This document shows, in pieces, positions 7,348-14,980 of a stretch of DNA of 64,000 nucleotides; positions within the stretch are counted from its first letter, which is position 1, and the number at the start of each line of letters is the position of its first letter. The stretch is from CAYYVJ01 sp964475115 (GTDB lineage: Bacteria; Bacillota; Clostridia; Lachnospirales; Lachnospiraceae), in assembly GCA_964475115.1 (NCBI GenBank), contig CAYYVJ010000002.1, positions 3,539 through 67,538 on the forward strand. Reading direction: 5' to 3'. The notes below the pieces were generated by a model. It was given only the letters and a program-made list of their open reading frames with translations, had not been told where the DNA came from and did no database searches. The position numbers and the translations under genes were made by a program.

Positions 7348-8937
7348 ATGTCATTAACACCATTTATAGATCAACTACCTATTCCTAAAGTATTAAAGCC
7401 ACTAGAGAGAAACAAAGACAGTACCTTCTATGAAGTGCGAATGTTAGAGTCCCTTCATCGCTTCCATGGCGAACTACCTTTAACAACAGTATGGGGATAC
7501 GAAGGACAAATTCCTGGTCCAACCATAGAAGTAAATGAAGGAGAATGTACCCATATAAAATGGATGAACAACTTACCTAGTGAACATATTTTACCTATTG
7601 ATCGTACTTTACACGGTTCGAGCGAACATATGCCTGATGTACGTACTGTTGTACATCTACACGGTGCTTCTGTGGAATCTGAAAGTGATGGTTATCCGGA
7701 AGCTTGGTTTACCAACGGATTTAAAAAGTGTGGTCCACGATTCTTTGACAAAGTTTATTCTTATCCGAACAATCAACCATCTACAACGCTTTGGTATCAC
7801 GACCATGCTGTGGGAATTACACGGCTAAATGTATATGCTGGATTAGCAGGAATGTATATCATAAGAAATGAGCAAGAACGTGCTCTCAATCTTCCTTCTG
7901 GCATCTATGAAGTACCTTTAATTATACAAGATAAGACTTTTAACTCAGATGGTTCACTCTTCTACCCTTCAACAGTAGATGTTGTGAATCCACCTCCAGA
8001 CTTCCCTGAAGTATCAATTACTCCGGGCTTTACAGGAGAGACAATCGTAGTTAATGGAAAAGCCTGGCCATATTTAGATGTAGAACAAAGAAAATATCGT
8101 TTTCGTATTCTAAACGCCTCAAATGGACGATTCTATCGTATGAAATTAGACTCAGGTCAACTATTTACACAAATAGGTTCTGACGGAGGATTATTACAAA
8201 GACCAGTGCAATTAGATGAAATTACCATTGGCCCAGCGGAGCGTGTGGATTTGATCATTGATTTTACAAATCAGCCTCTTGATTCTAGCATTATATTACG
8301 CAATTCAGCAACAACACCATTTGATTTTGGTGCGCCTCCAGATCCTCTCACAACTGGGATGATTATGAAGTTTAATGTGATTGCACGAAAAAAAGAGGAT
8401 ACAAGTTCTGTTCCACAATTTCTAAATATTATAAAAAGATATGAGGAATGTGAGGCCGTACGGACAAGAGATATTACTTTAGATGTTTCGCAAGATAGAT
8501 TTAATCGTTTATTATTCTTATTTAATAATAAAGATTATATGGATGGAGTTGAAGAAAATCCGATTTTAAATGACGTAGAGATTTGGAGAATCATAAATCC
8601 GGGATTAGGAGTACATCCGATTCATATTCATCTTGTACAATTTCAAATATTAGATCGAATTCCATTTGATGTAGATTGTTACAACTTAACTGGTCAAATA
8701 ATGTTTACAGATGAGCCCTCTCCACCACCTGCAAATGAGAAAGGTTGGAAGGACACTGTATTAGCCTTCCCAGGTCAAATAACACGCTTAATCATGCGTT
8801 TTGGACCTTTTAACGGAAGATATATTTATCATTGCCATATACTCGAGCATGAGGATCATGATATGATGCGTCCATTTGATGTGATTAAACGCAAATACAT
8901 CCCTCTTAAAAACAACTGTTGCAAAAACAATTCATAA
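7348..8937 (+). CDS. cotA: CotA-like multicopper oxidase (laccase / spore coat type)
   Basis: 529 residues. It oxidises phenols, bilirubin-like compounds or metals with reduction of O2 to water. All four copper motifs are present: HLHG (103-106), WYHDH (149-153), HPIHIH (423-428) and HCHILEHEDHDM (495-506), with T1 ligands Cys496, His501 and axial Met506. There is no signal peptide, as in B. subtilis CotA (513 residues), an outer spore-coat protein. This implies a coat role, though a copper or manganese oxidase is possible. The ribosome site is weak (AAGAGA). No clear terminator separates it from the convergent yneA-like gene 24 bp away. Confidence 0.9.
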   Translation: MSLTPFIDQLPIPKVLKPLERNKDSTFYEVRMLESLHRFHGELPLTTVWGYEGQIPGPTIEVNEGECTHIKWMNNLPSEHILPIDRTLHGSSEHMPDVRTVVHLHGASVESESDGYPEAWFTNGFKKCGPRFFDKVYSYPNNQPSTTLWYHDHAVGITRLNVYAGLAGMYIIRNEQERALNLPSGIYEVPLIIQDKTFNSDGSLFYPSTVDVVNPPPDFPEVSITPGFTGETIVVNGKAWPYLDVEQRKYRFRILNASNGRFYRMKLDSGQLFTQIGSDGGLLQRPVQLDEITIGPAERVDLIIDFTNQPLDSSIILRNSATTPFDFGAPPDPLTTGMIMKFNVIARKKEDTSSVPQFLNIIKRYEECEAVRTRDITLDVSQDRFNRLLFLFNNKDYMDGVEENPILNDVEIWRIINPGLGVHPIHIHLVQFQILDRIPFDVDCYNLTGQIMFTDEPSPPPANEKGWKDTVLAFPGQITRLIMRFGPFNGRYIYHCHILEHEDHDMMRPFDVIKRKYIPLKNNCCKNNS

Positions 8938-8961
8938 AAGTTCATTTGTTTTCTTAAACAA

Positions 8962-9264
8962 TTATTTAAATTCATCTGAATAATAAGCTACTGTTATGTT
9001 CTGCCCTGCTATTATGTTATCAGAAGTCAAATTGTTCATTTGTTTTAATTCTCTAATATAATCATATATAGATTCATATTCAGTAGATATATATTTTTCG
9101 GCTATAGACCACAAAGTGTCTCCGTTTTCTATTTCAATACTAGAATAATACTTGTATGTAGGGATAGTCTCTTCTTCATTAGCCATAGAAGTTGTTATAA
9201 AAAAACCAGATGCAAAAATAAAAAGTGTAATTATAATAATTCCGTAAATTGTATGCCTTCTCAT
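8962..9264 (-). CDS. yneA: YneA-like LysM membrane protein (SOS cell-division inhibitor candidate)
   Basis: 100 residues. An N-terminal transmembrane segment (about 8-28) is followed by a short linker and a LysM domain (about 44-95, IENGDTLWSIAEKY ... NNIIAGQNI-like), which binds peptidoglycan. Size, topology and divergent position next to lexA match B. subtilis YneA, which halts division during DNA damage. Its promoter contains a LexA box in the spacer and another at the start site, so SOS induction is strongly implied. RBS AGGAGG lies just before the ATG. The SOS role is inferred from context, not sequence identity. Confidence 0.8.
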   Translation of the reverse strand: MRRHTIYGIIIITLFIFASGFFITTSMANEEETIPTYKYYSSIEIENGDTLWSIAEKYISTEYESIYDYIRELKQMNNLTSDNIIAGQNITVAYYSDEFK

Positions 9265-9311
9265 AAGTACCTCCTAAATCACACAAGATTCATGTGTGCA
9301 AATATATGTTC

Positions 9312-9325
9312 CGAACCTTTGTTCT
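9312..9325. promoter_or_regulatory. LexA box 1 (CGAACCTTTGTTCT)
   Basis: GAAC-CTTT-GTTC is a perfect core match to the Firmicute LexA/DinR site. It lies over the predicted transcription start of the yneA-like gene. Confidence 0.85.
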
Positions 9326-9331
9326 GTTTAA

Positions 9332-9360
9332 ATTATAATACAAGAACATTTGTTTGTCAA
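9332..9360 (-). promoter_or_regulatory. yneA-like promoter
   Basis: Perfect consensus on the minus strand: TTGACA (9355-9360), 17 bp, TATAAT (9332-9337). LexA box 2 occupies the spacer. Confidence 0.9.
9343..9356. promoter_or_regulatory. LexA box 2 (AGAACATTTGTTTG)
   Basis: GAAC-ATTT-GTTT has one mismatch to the GAAC-N4-GTTC core. It sits between the -35 and -10 of the yneA-like promoter. Confidence 0.75.
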
Positions 9361-9392
9361 CACTTTATAGAGGAAAAAGAACAAACTTTCGA

Positions 9393-9404
9393 AAACATTT
9401 GTTT
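9393..9404. promoter_or_regulatory. LexA box 3, weak (AAACATTTGTTT), at lexA promoter
   Basis: AAAC-ATTT-GTTT is symmetric but has one mismatch in each half. It abuts the lexA -35 box, which suggests autoregulation. An overlapping GAAC-AAAC-TTTC (9379-9390) is a second weak candidate. Confidence 0.5.
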
Positions 9405-9431
9405 GCAATTCATATTTGCATATGATATAGT
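9403..9431 (+). promoter_or_regulatory. lexA promoter
   Basis: TTGCAA (9403-9408), 17-bp spacer, TATAGT (9426-9431), 45 bp upstream of the lexA ATG. Confidence 0.7.
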
Positions 9432-9476
9432 TATAGAAAGAAAAACAGCTAACAAAAGAAATAGAGGAGGAATTAA

Positions 9477-10091
9477 ATGAGTTACGGAAAAATTAGCGAA
9501 AAACAATCAGAAATACTTGAATATATTAAATCTGAGATTATTAATAGAGGTTATCCACCTGCAGTTCGTGATATTTGCGAAGCAGTTAAGCTAAAATCTA
9601 CTTCTTCTGTACATTCTCATTTAGAAACCTTGGAAAAAAACGGCTATATCCGTCGCGATCCTACAAAGCCAAGAGCGATTGAAATACTAGATGATGGTTT
9701 CAATCTATCTAGACGTGAAATTGTAAATGTTCCAATTCTAGGTACTGTTGCAGCTGGAGTCCCTATACTAGCACAAGAAGATATTGAAGGATATTTTCCT
9801 GTACCTGTTGAAGATATGCCAAACAAGGAAGTTTTCATGCTAAATGTTAAAGGCGATAGTATGATTAATGTTGGAATCTTCAATAGCGATAAGGTTATAG
9901 TTGAAAAACAGTCCACAGCTTCAAATGGTGAAATTGTTGTAGCACTTGTAGAAGACTCTGCTACTGTGAAAAGATTTTATAAGGAAAAAGGACACTATCG
10001 TCTTCAACCAGAAAATGATGATTTAGAACCTATTATAGTAGATGATGTTACGATTTTAGGAAAAGTAATCGGATTATATCGTAAAATGTAA
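9477..10091 (+). CDS. lexA: SOS repressor LexA
   Basis: 204 residues. It represses DNA-damage genes and cleaves itself when RecA filaments form. The N-terminal winged HTH spans about 1-68 (SSVHSHLETLEKNGYIRR). The Ala93-Gly94 cleavage site is in TVAAGVPI, and the Ser128/Lys165 dyad is in GDSMI and ATVKRF. The ATG has GAGGAGG upstream. It is divergent from the yneA-like gene, with three candidate LexA boxes between them, and is followed by a strong 23-bp-stem terminator. Confidence 0.97.
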   Translation: MSYGKISEKQSEILEYIKSEIINRGYPPAVRDICEAVKLKSTSSVHSHLETLEKNGYIRRDPTKPRAIEILDDGFNLSRREIVNVPILGTVAAGVPILAQEDIEGYFPVPVEDMPNKEVFMLNVKGDSMINVGIFNSDKVIVEKQSTASNGEIVVALVEDSATVKRFYKEKGHYRLQPENDDLEPIIVDDVTILGKVIGLYRKM

Positions 10092-10110
10092 ACAGGAATG
10101 TATTCTTTTC

Positions 10111-10171
10111 CATATACAAAAAACAGCTTTGCCACAAGTTTATAATGAGGCAAAGCTGTTTTTTGTATATG
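10111..10171. terminator. Bidirectional terminator between lexA and rsfS
   Basis: A perfect 23-bp inverted repeat (arms 10111-10133 and 10149-10171, 15-nt loop) has a GC-rich core CAGCTTTGCC/GGCAAAGCTG and A/T tracts on both sides. It can stop both lexA and the convergent rsfS operon. Confidence 0.92.
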
Positions 10172-10174
10172 AAT

Positions 10175-10525
10175 TTACACTTCTTCTATTTCTATGGTTT
10201 TTCCATCTCTCCAGATTCTCTCAAGATTATAGAATAAACGATTTTCTTGTGAAAATACATGGATAATAATATCACCGTAGTCCATTAAAATCCAATCTCC
10301 AGTTTGATATCCTTCTACTTGTTTTGATTCATAACCCGCTTTGTGAAGAACTTCTTGTGCATTATCTACTAAAGTTTGAACTTGATTTCTATTTGTTCCA
10401 CTTGCTATGATAAAGTAATCCGCAATTACTGAAACTTTTGAAATATCAATGATTTTAATATCTTCTCCTTTTTTATCCTCTAAGGCTGAGTAAGCTAACT
10501 TGACCATTTCTTTTGATACTGTCAC
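10175..10525 (-). CDS. rsfS: Ribosome silencing factor RsfS
   Basis: 116 residues, normal length. It binds ribosomal protein L14 and blocks subunit joining when nutrients are scarce. Family hallmarks are KKGEDIKIIDISKVSVIADYF-like strand-turn sequence, ASGTNRNQVQTL, GYQTGDWILMDYGDIIIHVF and a final NLERIW. The start is GTG at 10525 with GGAG 11 bases upstream, slightly long. It is the last gene of the obg-yhbY-nadD-yqeK-rsfS run, 5 bp after yqeK, and ends at the shared terminator. Confidence 0.95.
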   Translation of the reverse strand: MTVSKEMVKLAYSALEDKKGEDIKIIDISKVSVIADYFIIASGTNRNQVQTLVDNAQEVLHKAGYESKQVEGYQTGDWILMDYGDIIIHVFSQENRLFYNLERIWRDGKTIEIEEV

Positions 10526-10530
10526 TATGA

Positions 10531-11139
10531 TTATTGCTCCTTTCCTTCCATGAAGCTATTTCTATCTTCATAGAGTTTTTTATAATATTCATATGCACTC
10601 GCAGTAATTTTATCAATTGCTGCTGTAGTATTCTCTAAATAATCCATCGTATCTCGCAAAATCAAATATAATGCAAGATCCAAATCTTTAAAAGCAACTT
10701 TTCTAATCTCGTCCAAATTTGGAGCTTGATCTCTTCTGGGTTCAATATAATCTGCAACATAAATAATCTTGTCCAAAATAGACATAGCAGGTTTACCAGT
10801 AGTATGGTTTAAAATCGCATTTATTATCTCTTTATCTTCAATTTTATATTTTTCCATTGCTAAAAAAGCGCCTAATTTTGCATGAAGTAAATATGGATTC
10901 GTTCTTTCTACTTCTGTGATACTAATATTATATTTTATACATTCGTTTAACTTTTTTTCATCTGGAATGGATTTTGCACAATCATGTAATAACCCTGCAA
11001 ATTCAGCCTTTTTAATGTCATACCCGTAACACATGGCCAAAGCAATTCCAGTATAAGTAACTCCAATTGTATGCTCATAACGTCTAGCATCCAATATTTT
11101 TTTTAGTTTTTGTTTAATTCTATCTGGATTGTATTGCAT
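10531..11139 (-). CDS. yqeK: YqeK HD-domain Ap4A hydrolase
   Basis: 202 residues. It is an HD-superfamily symmetrical diadenosine tetraphosphatase. Metal ligands are visible as RRYEHTIGV, LLHDCAK (the HD pair), the His in LLHAKLG and ILNHTTG, and VADYIEPRR. It sits 16 bp downstream of nadD, the usual pairing, and just before rsfS. The ATG has a GAGGA ribosome site. Confidence 0.93.
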   Translation of the reverse strand: MQYNPDRIKQKLKKILDARRYEHTIGVTYTGIALAMCYGYDIKKAEFAGLLHDCAKSIPDEKKLNECIKYNISITEVERTNPYLLHAKLGAFLAMEKYKIEDKEIINAILNHTTGKPAMSILDKIIYVADYIEPRRDQAPNLDEIRKVAFKDLDLALYLILRDTMDYLENTTAAIDKITASAYEYYKKLYEDRNSFMEGKEQ

Positions 11140-11155
11140 ACTTAACGTCCTCTAC

Positions 11156-11779
11156 TTATTTTTCTTCCAATCGATATAAATTATTTACATAAATATATTT
11201 TTCAACATCTTTTGGAACAAAATATCTTATGGATTCCTTTTCTACTACTCTCTTTCGAATAAATTCTGAAGAGACATTAATGTTAGGTATATTTAATAGA
11301 TGAATTTCTCCATTATACTTATCTTCTAAAAAAGAAATACGTTCTTGTACTGTTTCTATCGTCTCATTATTTCTTAAAGCTACTAAGATCACTGCCGAAT
11401 TGAAAATAATATCTGGTCGATGCCATCGATCAATATTTGCCAAAGAATCAAACCCTACTATAAAATAATAACGACAGTAAGGATTACTTTGACACAGCAG
11501 CGTAAGGGTATCGGATGTATAAGTAGTACCTTTACGTTCCTGCTCTATGATAGATAATTTAAAATACTTATTATCTTCTATGGCAAGCTGTACCATTTTA
11601 TTTCTATGAGAAGTTGATGTAATCACTTGGTCTGCCTTATGTGGTGGTTCATTTGTAGGCATAATCAAAACCGTACTCAAATCAAATTGTGTTATAGCTT
11701 GATTCGCTATAATCAAATGTCCCACATGAATCGGGTCAAATGTTCCACCAAGTATACCAACCTTCTTATACTCCGACAT
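11156..11779 (-). CDS. nadD: Nicotinate-nucleotide adenylyltransferase NadD
   Basis: 207 residues. It adenylates nicotinate mononucleotide to deamido-NAD. The nucleotidyl-transferase signature GGTFDPIHVGHL is at the N-terminus, and the C-terminal loop ISSEFIRKR-type motif appears as VSSEFIRKR. AGGAGG precedes the ATG. It lies between yhbY and yqeK in one leftward operon. Confidence 0.96.
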   Translation of the reverse strand: MSEYKKVGILGGTFDPIHVGHLIIANQAITQFDLSTVLIMPTNEPPHKADQVITSTSHRNKMVQLAIEDNKYFKLSIIEQERKGTTYTSDTLTLLCQSNPYCRYYFIVGFDSLANIDRWHRPDIIFNSAVILVALRNNETIETVQERISFLEDKYNGEIHLLNIPNINVSSEFIRKRVVEKESIRYFVPKDVEKYIYVNNLYRLEEK

Positions 11780-11793
11780 AATGCCTCCTACGC

Positions 11794-12081
11794 TTAAGGT
11801 AACATAATTTTTTTCTTGTTTTTAGATTCTTTATAAAGAATAATCTTTTTTCCAATTACTTGAACAATTTCAGAACGTGTACGTCCTGAAAGCATGTTAG
11901 CAAGTTCTTTTGGATCATCCATACAATTTTTTAATACGTTTATTTTAATTATTTCTCTAGCTTCTAAAGCTTCACTTATTGCCATAGTAATCTCAGGTGT
12001 TAAGCCAGACTTTCCAATCTGAAAGATTGGATCTAGTACAGAAGCAAGTCCCATTAAATACGAACGTTGTTTACTTGTCAT
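11794..12081 (-). CDS. yhbY: YhbY/CRM-domain RNA-binding protein
   Basis: 95 residues from the ATG at 12081, which has GGAGG six bases upstream. A start further out (12120) would overlap obg and lacks an RBS. The single CRM domain binds pre-50S ribosomal RNA. Signature elements are LDPIFQIGKSGLTPE, the GKxGL loop, and the C-terminal IVQVIGKKIILYKES. Sits 10 bp after obg, matching a ribosome-assembly role. Confidence 0.93.
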   Translation of the reverse strand: MTSKQRSYLMGLASVLDPIFQIGKSGLTPEITMAISEALEAREIIKINVLKNCMDDPKELANMLSGRTRSEIVQVIGKKIILYKESKNKKKIMLP

Positions 12082-12091
12082 ATTTCCTCCA

Positions 12092-13375
12092 TTACTTAAT
12101 GTATTCAAACTCAAAGTCATATATTTTTACAGTATCGTCTTCATTAATTCCGAGGGATTCTAATTGTTCTAATATTCCTTGTTCTTTTAAGAAATTTTGA
12201 AAGAAGTCAAAGCCTCTTTCTGAATCTAAATGAGTATATCCTAGCATACGTTCAACTCTAGGTCCTTCAACATTAAACAATCCATCTTCTAATTTTTCAA
12301 CTGTAAAAGGTAATATAGAATCGTCTTCAAGTTTAGGGAAATATTCTCTCTCAAATATAACTGGTTTGGGGTCAAGTGTAGCTAATAAGCTATTTACATG
12401 ATATAAAAGCTCTTTTAATCCTTTTCCACTTACAGCAGATATAGGAAATACACTGATACCCTTTGGTTCAAATTCAGCCTTTATCTTGTCGATCGGACTT
12501 TCATCAACATCATAAATAGCATCAATCTTATTTGCAGCAATTACCTGAGGACGTTTTAATAATTCCGGATTGTATGCTTCAAGTTCCGAGTTAATCGCAT
12601 AGATATCTTCTATCGGATCTCGTCCTTCAGTAGACGCAGCATCAACCATATGAATAATTACTTTTGTTCTTTCTATGTGTCTTAAGAATTCATGACCAAG
12701 GCCAATTCCTTCTGAAGCACCTTCAATTAATCCTGGTATATCCGCTATAACAAAACCATTTGTCTCATCTAAGTCTACCACACCCAAATTTGGATTTAAA
12801 GTAGTAAAATGATAATTTGCGATTTTAGGTTTTGCATTTGTTACTCTTGATAAAAAGGTAGACTTTCCTACATTTGGAAATCCTACTAGTCCAACATCAG
12901 CTATAACTTTTAGTTCAAGGGTGACCCATAACTCTAAAGCTGACTGTCCAGGTTGGGCATATTGTGGTGCTTGCATAGTAGCTGTAGCAAAATGTCTATT
13001 TCCTTTGCCACCTCTTCCACCTGTAAGGAGAACTTCACGTGTATGCTCTCCAGACATGTCCGCAATTACTTTTCCTGTCTCTTCATCACGAATAATGGTA
13101 CCTGCAGGTACTAAAAGAATAAGGTCATTGCCATTTCTTCCTGAACAATTCCTCTTTCCACCTGGTTCTCCACTTTCTGCCAAATATTTTCTTTTATGTC
13201 TATAATCTGTTAAAGTATTTAGTCCCTCATCAACTTGGAAAATAATATTTCCACCTTTTCCGCCGTCTCCACCATCGGGACCACCACTTGGTTCGTATTT
13301 TTCTCTACGAAAGCTAACATGGCCATCGCCACCTTTTCCAGATTTAATAAATATGGTTGCTCTATCTGCAAACAT
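12092..13375 (-). CDS. obg: Obg/CgtA GTPase
   Basis: 427 residues. It is an essential GTPase for 50S assembly and stress signalling. The glycine-rich Obg fold spans 1-158 (many GGDGG and GGRGGKGN turns). The G domain has G1 GFPNVGKST, G3 DIPGLIEG and G4 NKID. A C-terminal OCT domain follows (about 345-425). It is separated from rpmA by an intrinsic terminator, so its level is probably set by read-through or an unseen promoter. Confidence 0.97.
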   Translation of the reverse strand: MFADRATIFIKSGKGGDGHVSFRREKYEPSGGPDGGDGGKGGNIIFQVDEGLNTLTDYRHKRKYLAESGEPGGKRNCSGRNGNDLILLVPAGTIIRDEETGKVIADMSGEHTREVLLTGGRGGKGNRHFATATMQAPQYAQPGQSALELWVTLELKVIADVGLVGFPNVGKSTFLSRVTNAKPKIANYHFTTLNPNLGVVDLDETNGFVIADIPGLIEGASEGIGLGHEFLRHIERTKVIIHMVDAASTEGRDPIEDIYAINSELEAYNPELLKRPQVIAANKIDAIYDVDESPIDKIKAEFEPKGISVFPISAVSGKGLKELLYHVNSLLATLDPKPVIFEREYFPKLEDDSILPFTVEKLEDGLFNVEGPRVERMLGYTHLDSERGFDFFQNFLKEQGILEQLESLGINEDDTVKIYDFEFEYIK

Positions 13376-13422
13376 TGTTATACCTCACTTTTATGCGCAA
13401 AAAAACGCATAGATAACGGAAT

Positions 13423-13456
13423 AAAAAACGACTTCAAAACTAACGTTTGAAGCCGT
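13423..13456 (-). terminator. Terminator between rpmA and obg
   Basis: On the minus strand ACGGCTTCAAA / TTTGAAGTCGT (11 bp with one G-T pair, 7-nt loop; arms 13446-13456 and 13428-13438) is followed by TTTTTT. A smaller ATGCG/CGCAT hairpin lies 20 bp further on. Confidence 0.8.
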
Positions 13457-13480
13457 CCATTCCAGATAATCTTGTTACTA

Positions 13481-13771
13481 TTATTCGTTAGCTGCTACAG
13501 GATGGATAGAAACTTGCTTCTTATCTCTTCCTTTTCTTTCAAATCTTACTACACCATCAACTAATGCAAATAATGTATCATCACCACCACGACCAACATT
13601 TTGACCTGGGTGAATCTTTGTTCCACGTTGTCTGTAAAGAATGTTTCCAGCTTTTACAAACTGTCCGTCTGCTCTTTTCGCACCTAATCTTTTAGACTTG
13701 GAATCTCTACCATTTTTAGTAGAACCAACTCCCTTTTTGTGGGCGAATAACTGAAGGTTCATTTTTAACAT
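13481..13771 (-). CDS. rpmA: 50S ribosomal protein L27 with cleavable N-terminus
   Basis: 96 residues. The N-terminus MLKMNLQLFAHKKG is the Firmicute form, in which the Prp protease removes the first nine residues between Phe and Ala to expose the functional AHKKG end. The body contains RGTKIHPGQNVGRGGDDTLFA. The ATG at 13771 has GGAGGTG upstream, supporting the extended start. It lies 3 bp after prp. Confidence 0.97.
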   Translation of the reverse strand: MLKMNLQLFAHKKGVGSTKNGRDSKSKRLGAKRADGQFVKAGNILYRQRGTKIHPGQNVGRGGDDTLFALVDGVVRFERKGRDKKQVSIHPVAANE

Positions 13772-13774
13772 GGT

Positions 13775-14104
13775 TTACACCTCCTCGAATGTGACTGATA
13801 TATATTCAGTATTATTATCTTCTATAATTCCTTTAATTCCTAAACTAAGGGATTCAATTAAAATCTTTGACTCTAAACTAACTTGAGATAAAAATTTTAA
13901 TGACAAAAGCCCTATTTCTTCATCTGTTTTCACTTCTATCTTGTCATTGGTTAAGCTTTCTATAGAATTAACAGTATTAATTGATAAAGCTGACACTGCA
14001 GCACATACAATATCCTGTCCATATTCCGCAAATCCCGCATGACCTTTTAGTTGAAAACCCATATATTCATTTTTTTTATTTTTATAAAAAGTAACTCTAA
14101 TCAT
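13775..14104 (-). CDS. prp: Ribosomal-processing cysteine protease Prp
   Basis: 109 residues. It cleaves the N-terminal extension of L27. The catalytic pair is His22 and Cys34 in GHAGFAEYGQDIVCAAVSAL, at the same positions as S. aureus Prp. It lies between rplU and rpmA, as in other Firmicutes, so protease and substrate are translated together. Confidence 0.95.
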   Translation of the reverse strand: MIRVTFYKNKKNEYMGFQLKGHAGFAEYGQDIVCAAVSALSINTVNSIESLTNDKIEVKTDEEIGLLSLKFLSQVSLESKILIESLSLGIKGIIEDNNTEYISVTFEEV

Positions 14105-14112
14105 AATCTTAA

Positions 14113-14421
14113 TTAAGCATTGATTTTTTCAATCTTAACTTCAGTAAATAGTTGTCTATGTCCTTGTTTCTTATGATATCCAGTTTTTCTCTTATATTTG
14201 TAAACAACGATTTTCTTACCTTTACCTTCGTTTACAACACTTGCTGAAACTGTGGCATTTTCTACAGTAGGATTTCCTACTACTAAACCATCTTTGTTAA
14301 CAGCTAATACCTGGTCAAAAGTAACAGTTTCACCAGCTTTAGACTCAAGCTTTTCAACTCTAATGATATCGCCTTCAGATACTTTGTACTGTTTTCCACC
14401 TGTTGCTATAATTGCGTACAT
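14113..14421 (-). CDS. rplU: 50S ribosomal protein L21
   Basis: 102 residues from ATG 14421 (MYAIIATGGKQYKV). AGGAGG lies eight bases before it. An in-frame GTG three codons earlier touches the RBS and is rejected. The C-terminal YKRKTGYHKKQGHRQLFT stretch is typical. It is first in rplU-prp-rpmA, behind a consensus promoter and a probable L21 leader. Confidence 0.96.
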   Translation of the reverse strand: MYAIIATGGKQYKVSEGDIIRVEKLESKAGETVTFDQVLAVNKDGLVVGNPTVENATVSASVVNEGKGKKIVVYKYKRKTGYHKKQGHRQLFTEVKIEKINA

Positions 14422-14511
14422 ATACGGCACCTCCTATTATCATTACTCGCCAATTGTGGTGATTGAACCATACTTCGTTCAATACTTATATAACCTCATT
14501 GCGCGGCACAC
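14422..14511 (-). ncRNA. Probable L21 leader (r-protein autoregulatory 5' UTR)
   Basis: About 90 nt run between the predicted start site and the rplU ATG. They contain GTGCCGCGCAATGAGG, a 7-bp hairpin ATTGAAC/GTTCAAT, and a second GTGCCG beside the RBS. Position and motifs fit the L21 leader family of low-GC Gram-positives, recalled from memory. A covariance search would decide. Confidence 0.5.
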
Positions 14512-14517
14512 TAAGTT

Positions 14518-14546
14518 ATAGTAGCATTTCTGCAAATTAATGTCAA
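14518..14546 (-). promoter_or_regulatory. rplU promoter, -35 over upstream stop codon
   Basis: Minus strand TTGACA (14541-14546), 17 bp, TACTAT (14518-14523). The TGA inside TTGACA is the stop codon of the SseB-like gene. Confidence 0.85.
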
Positions 14547-14980
14547 CTATTTTTTTGAAGATTCTGATTTATATGAAGCATTGTTTCCTTGTTTACAATT
14601 ATGTTTTCATTAAAAGGATTAATTACAAAGCCATTGTAAGGTGAGTTTTTTTGTAAGGTAATGGAACTGAAATTTTTATAATCGCTAACGATAGCTTCAT
14701 ATTCTCCTTCCATTTGCCATTTTTTTAATTCAATCTCGTCTGTAAATGCAATTAAATATTGTTCACCACCTGCATTCGCTACGTGGGGAAAACGATACAT
14801 TTTTCTTTCTTCTCCAGTTGACTGTTCTTTTCTCATTGATGATACTGCAGGAGTAAGAAATTTTGCATGTATCATTTGATTTATAAATGCTGATTGAGTC
14901 TGTGGAGAGGGATTTGCCTGCATCACTTTTATACTGATAATTAAATCCATATTATTCATTGTTTTTTTATTGTCTTCCAT
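14543..14980 (-). CDS. SseB N-terminal-domain protein
   Basis: 145 residues from ATG 14980, which has GGAGG eight bases upstream. The longer frame starting at 15031 lacks an RBS and lies wholly inside rng. The pattern AFINQMIHAKFLTPAV ... GGEQYLIAFTDEIELKKW ... GFVINPFNENIIVNKE is the SseB N-terminal domain, named for serine sensitivity in E. coli; its biochemical role is unclear. It overlaps the end of rng by 14 bp and so is translationally coupled to RNase G. Confidence 0.78.
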   Translation of the reverse strand: MEDNKKTMNNMDLIISIKVMQANPSPQTQSAFINQMIHAKFLTPAVSSMRKEQSTGEERKMYRFPHVANAGGEQYLIAFTDEIELKKWQMEGEYEAIVSDYKNFSSITLQKNSPYNGFVINPFNENIIVNKETMLHINQNLQKNS

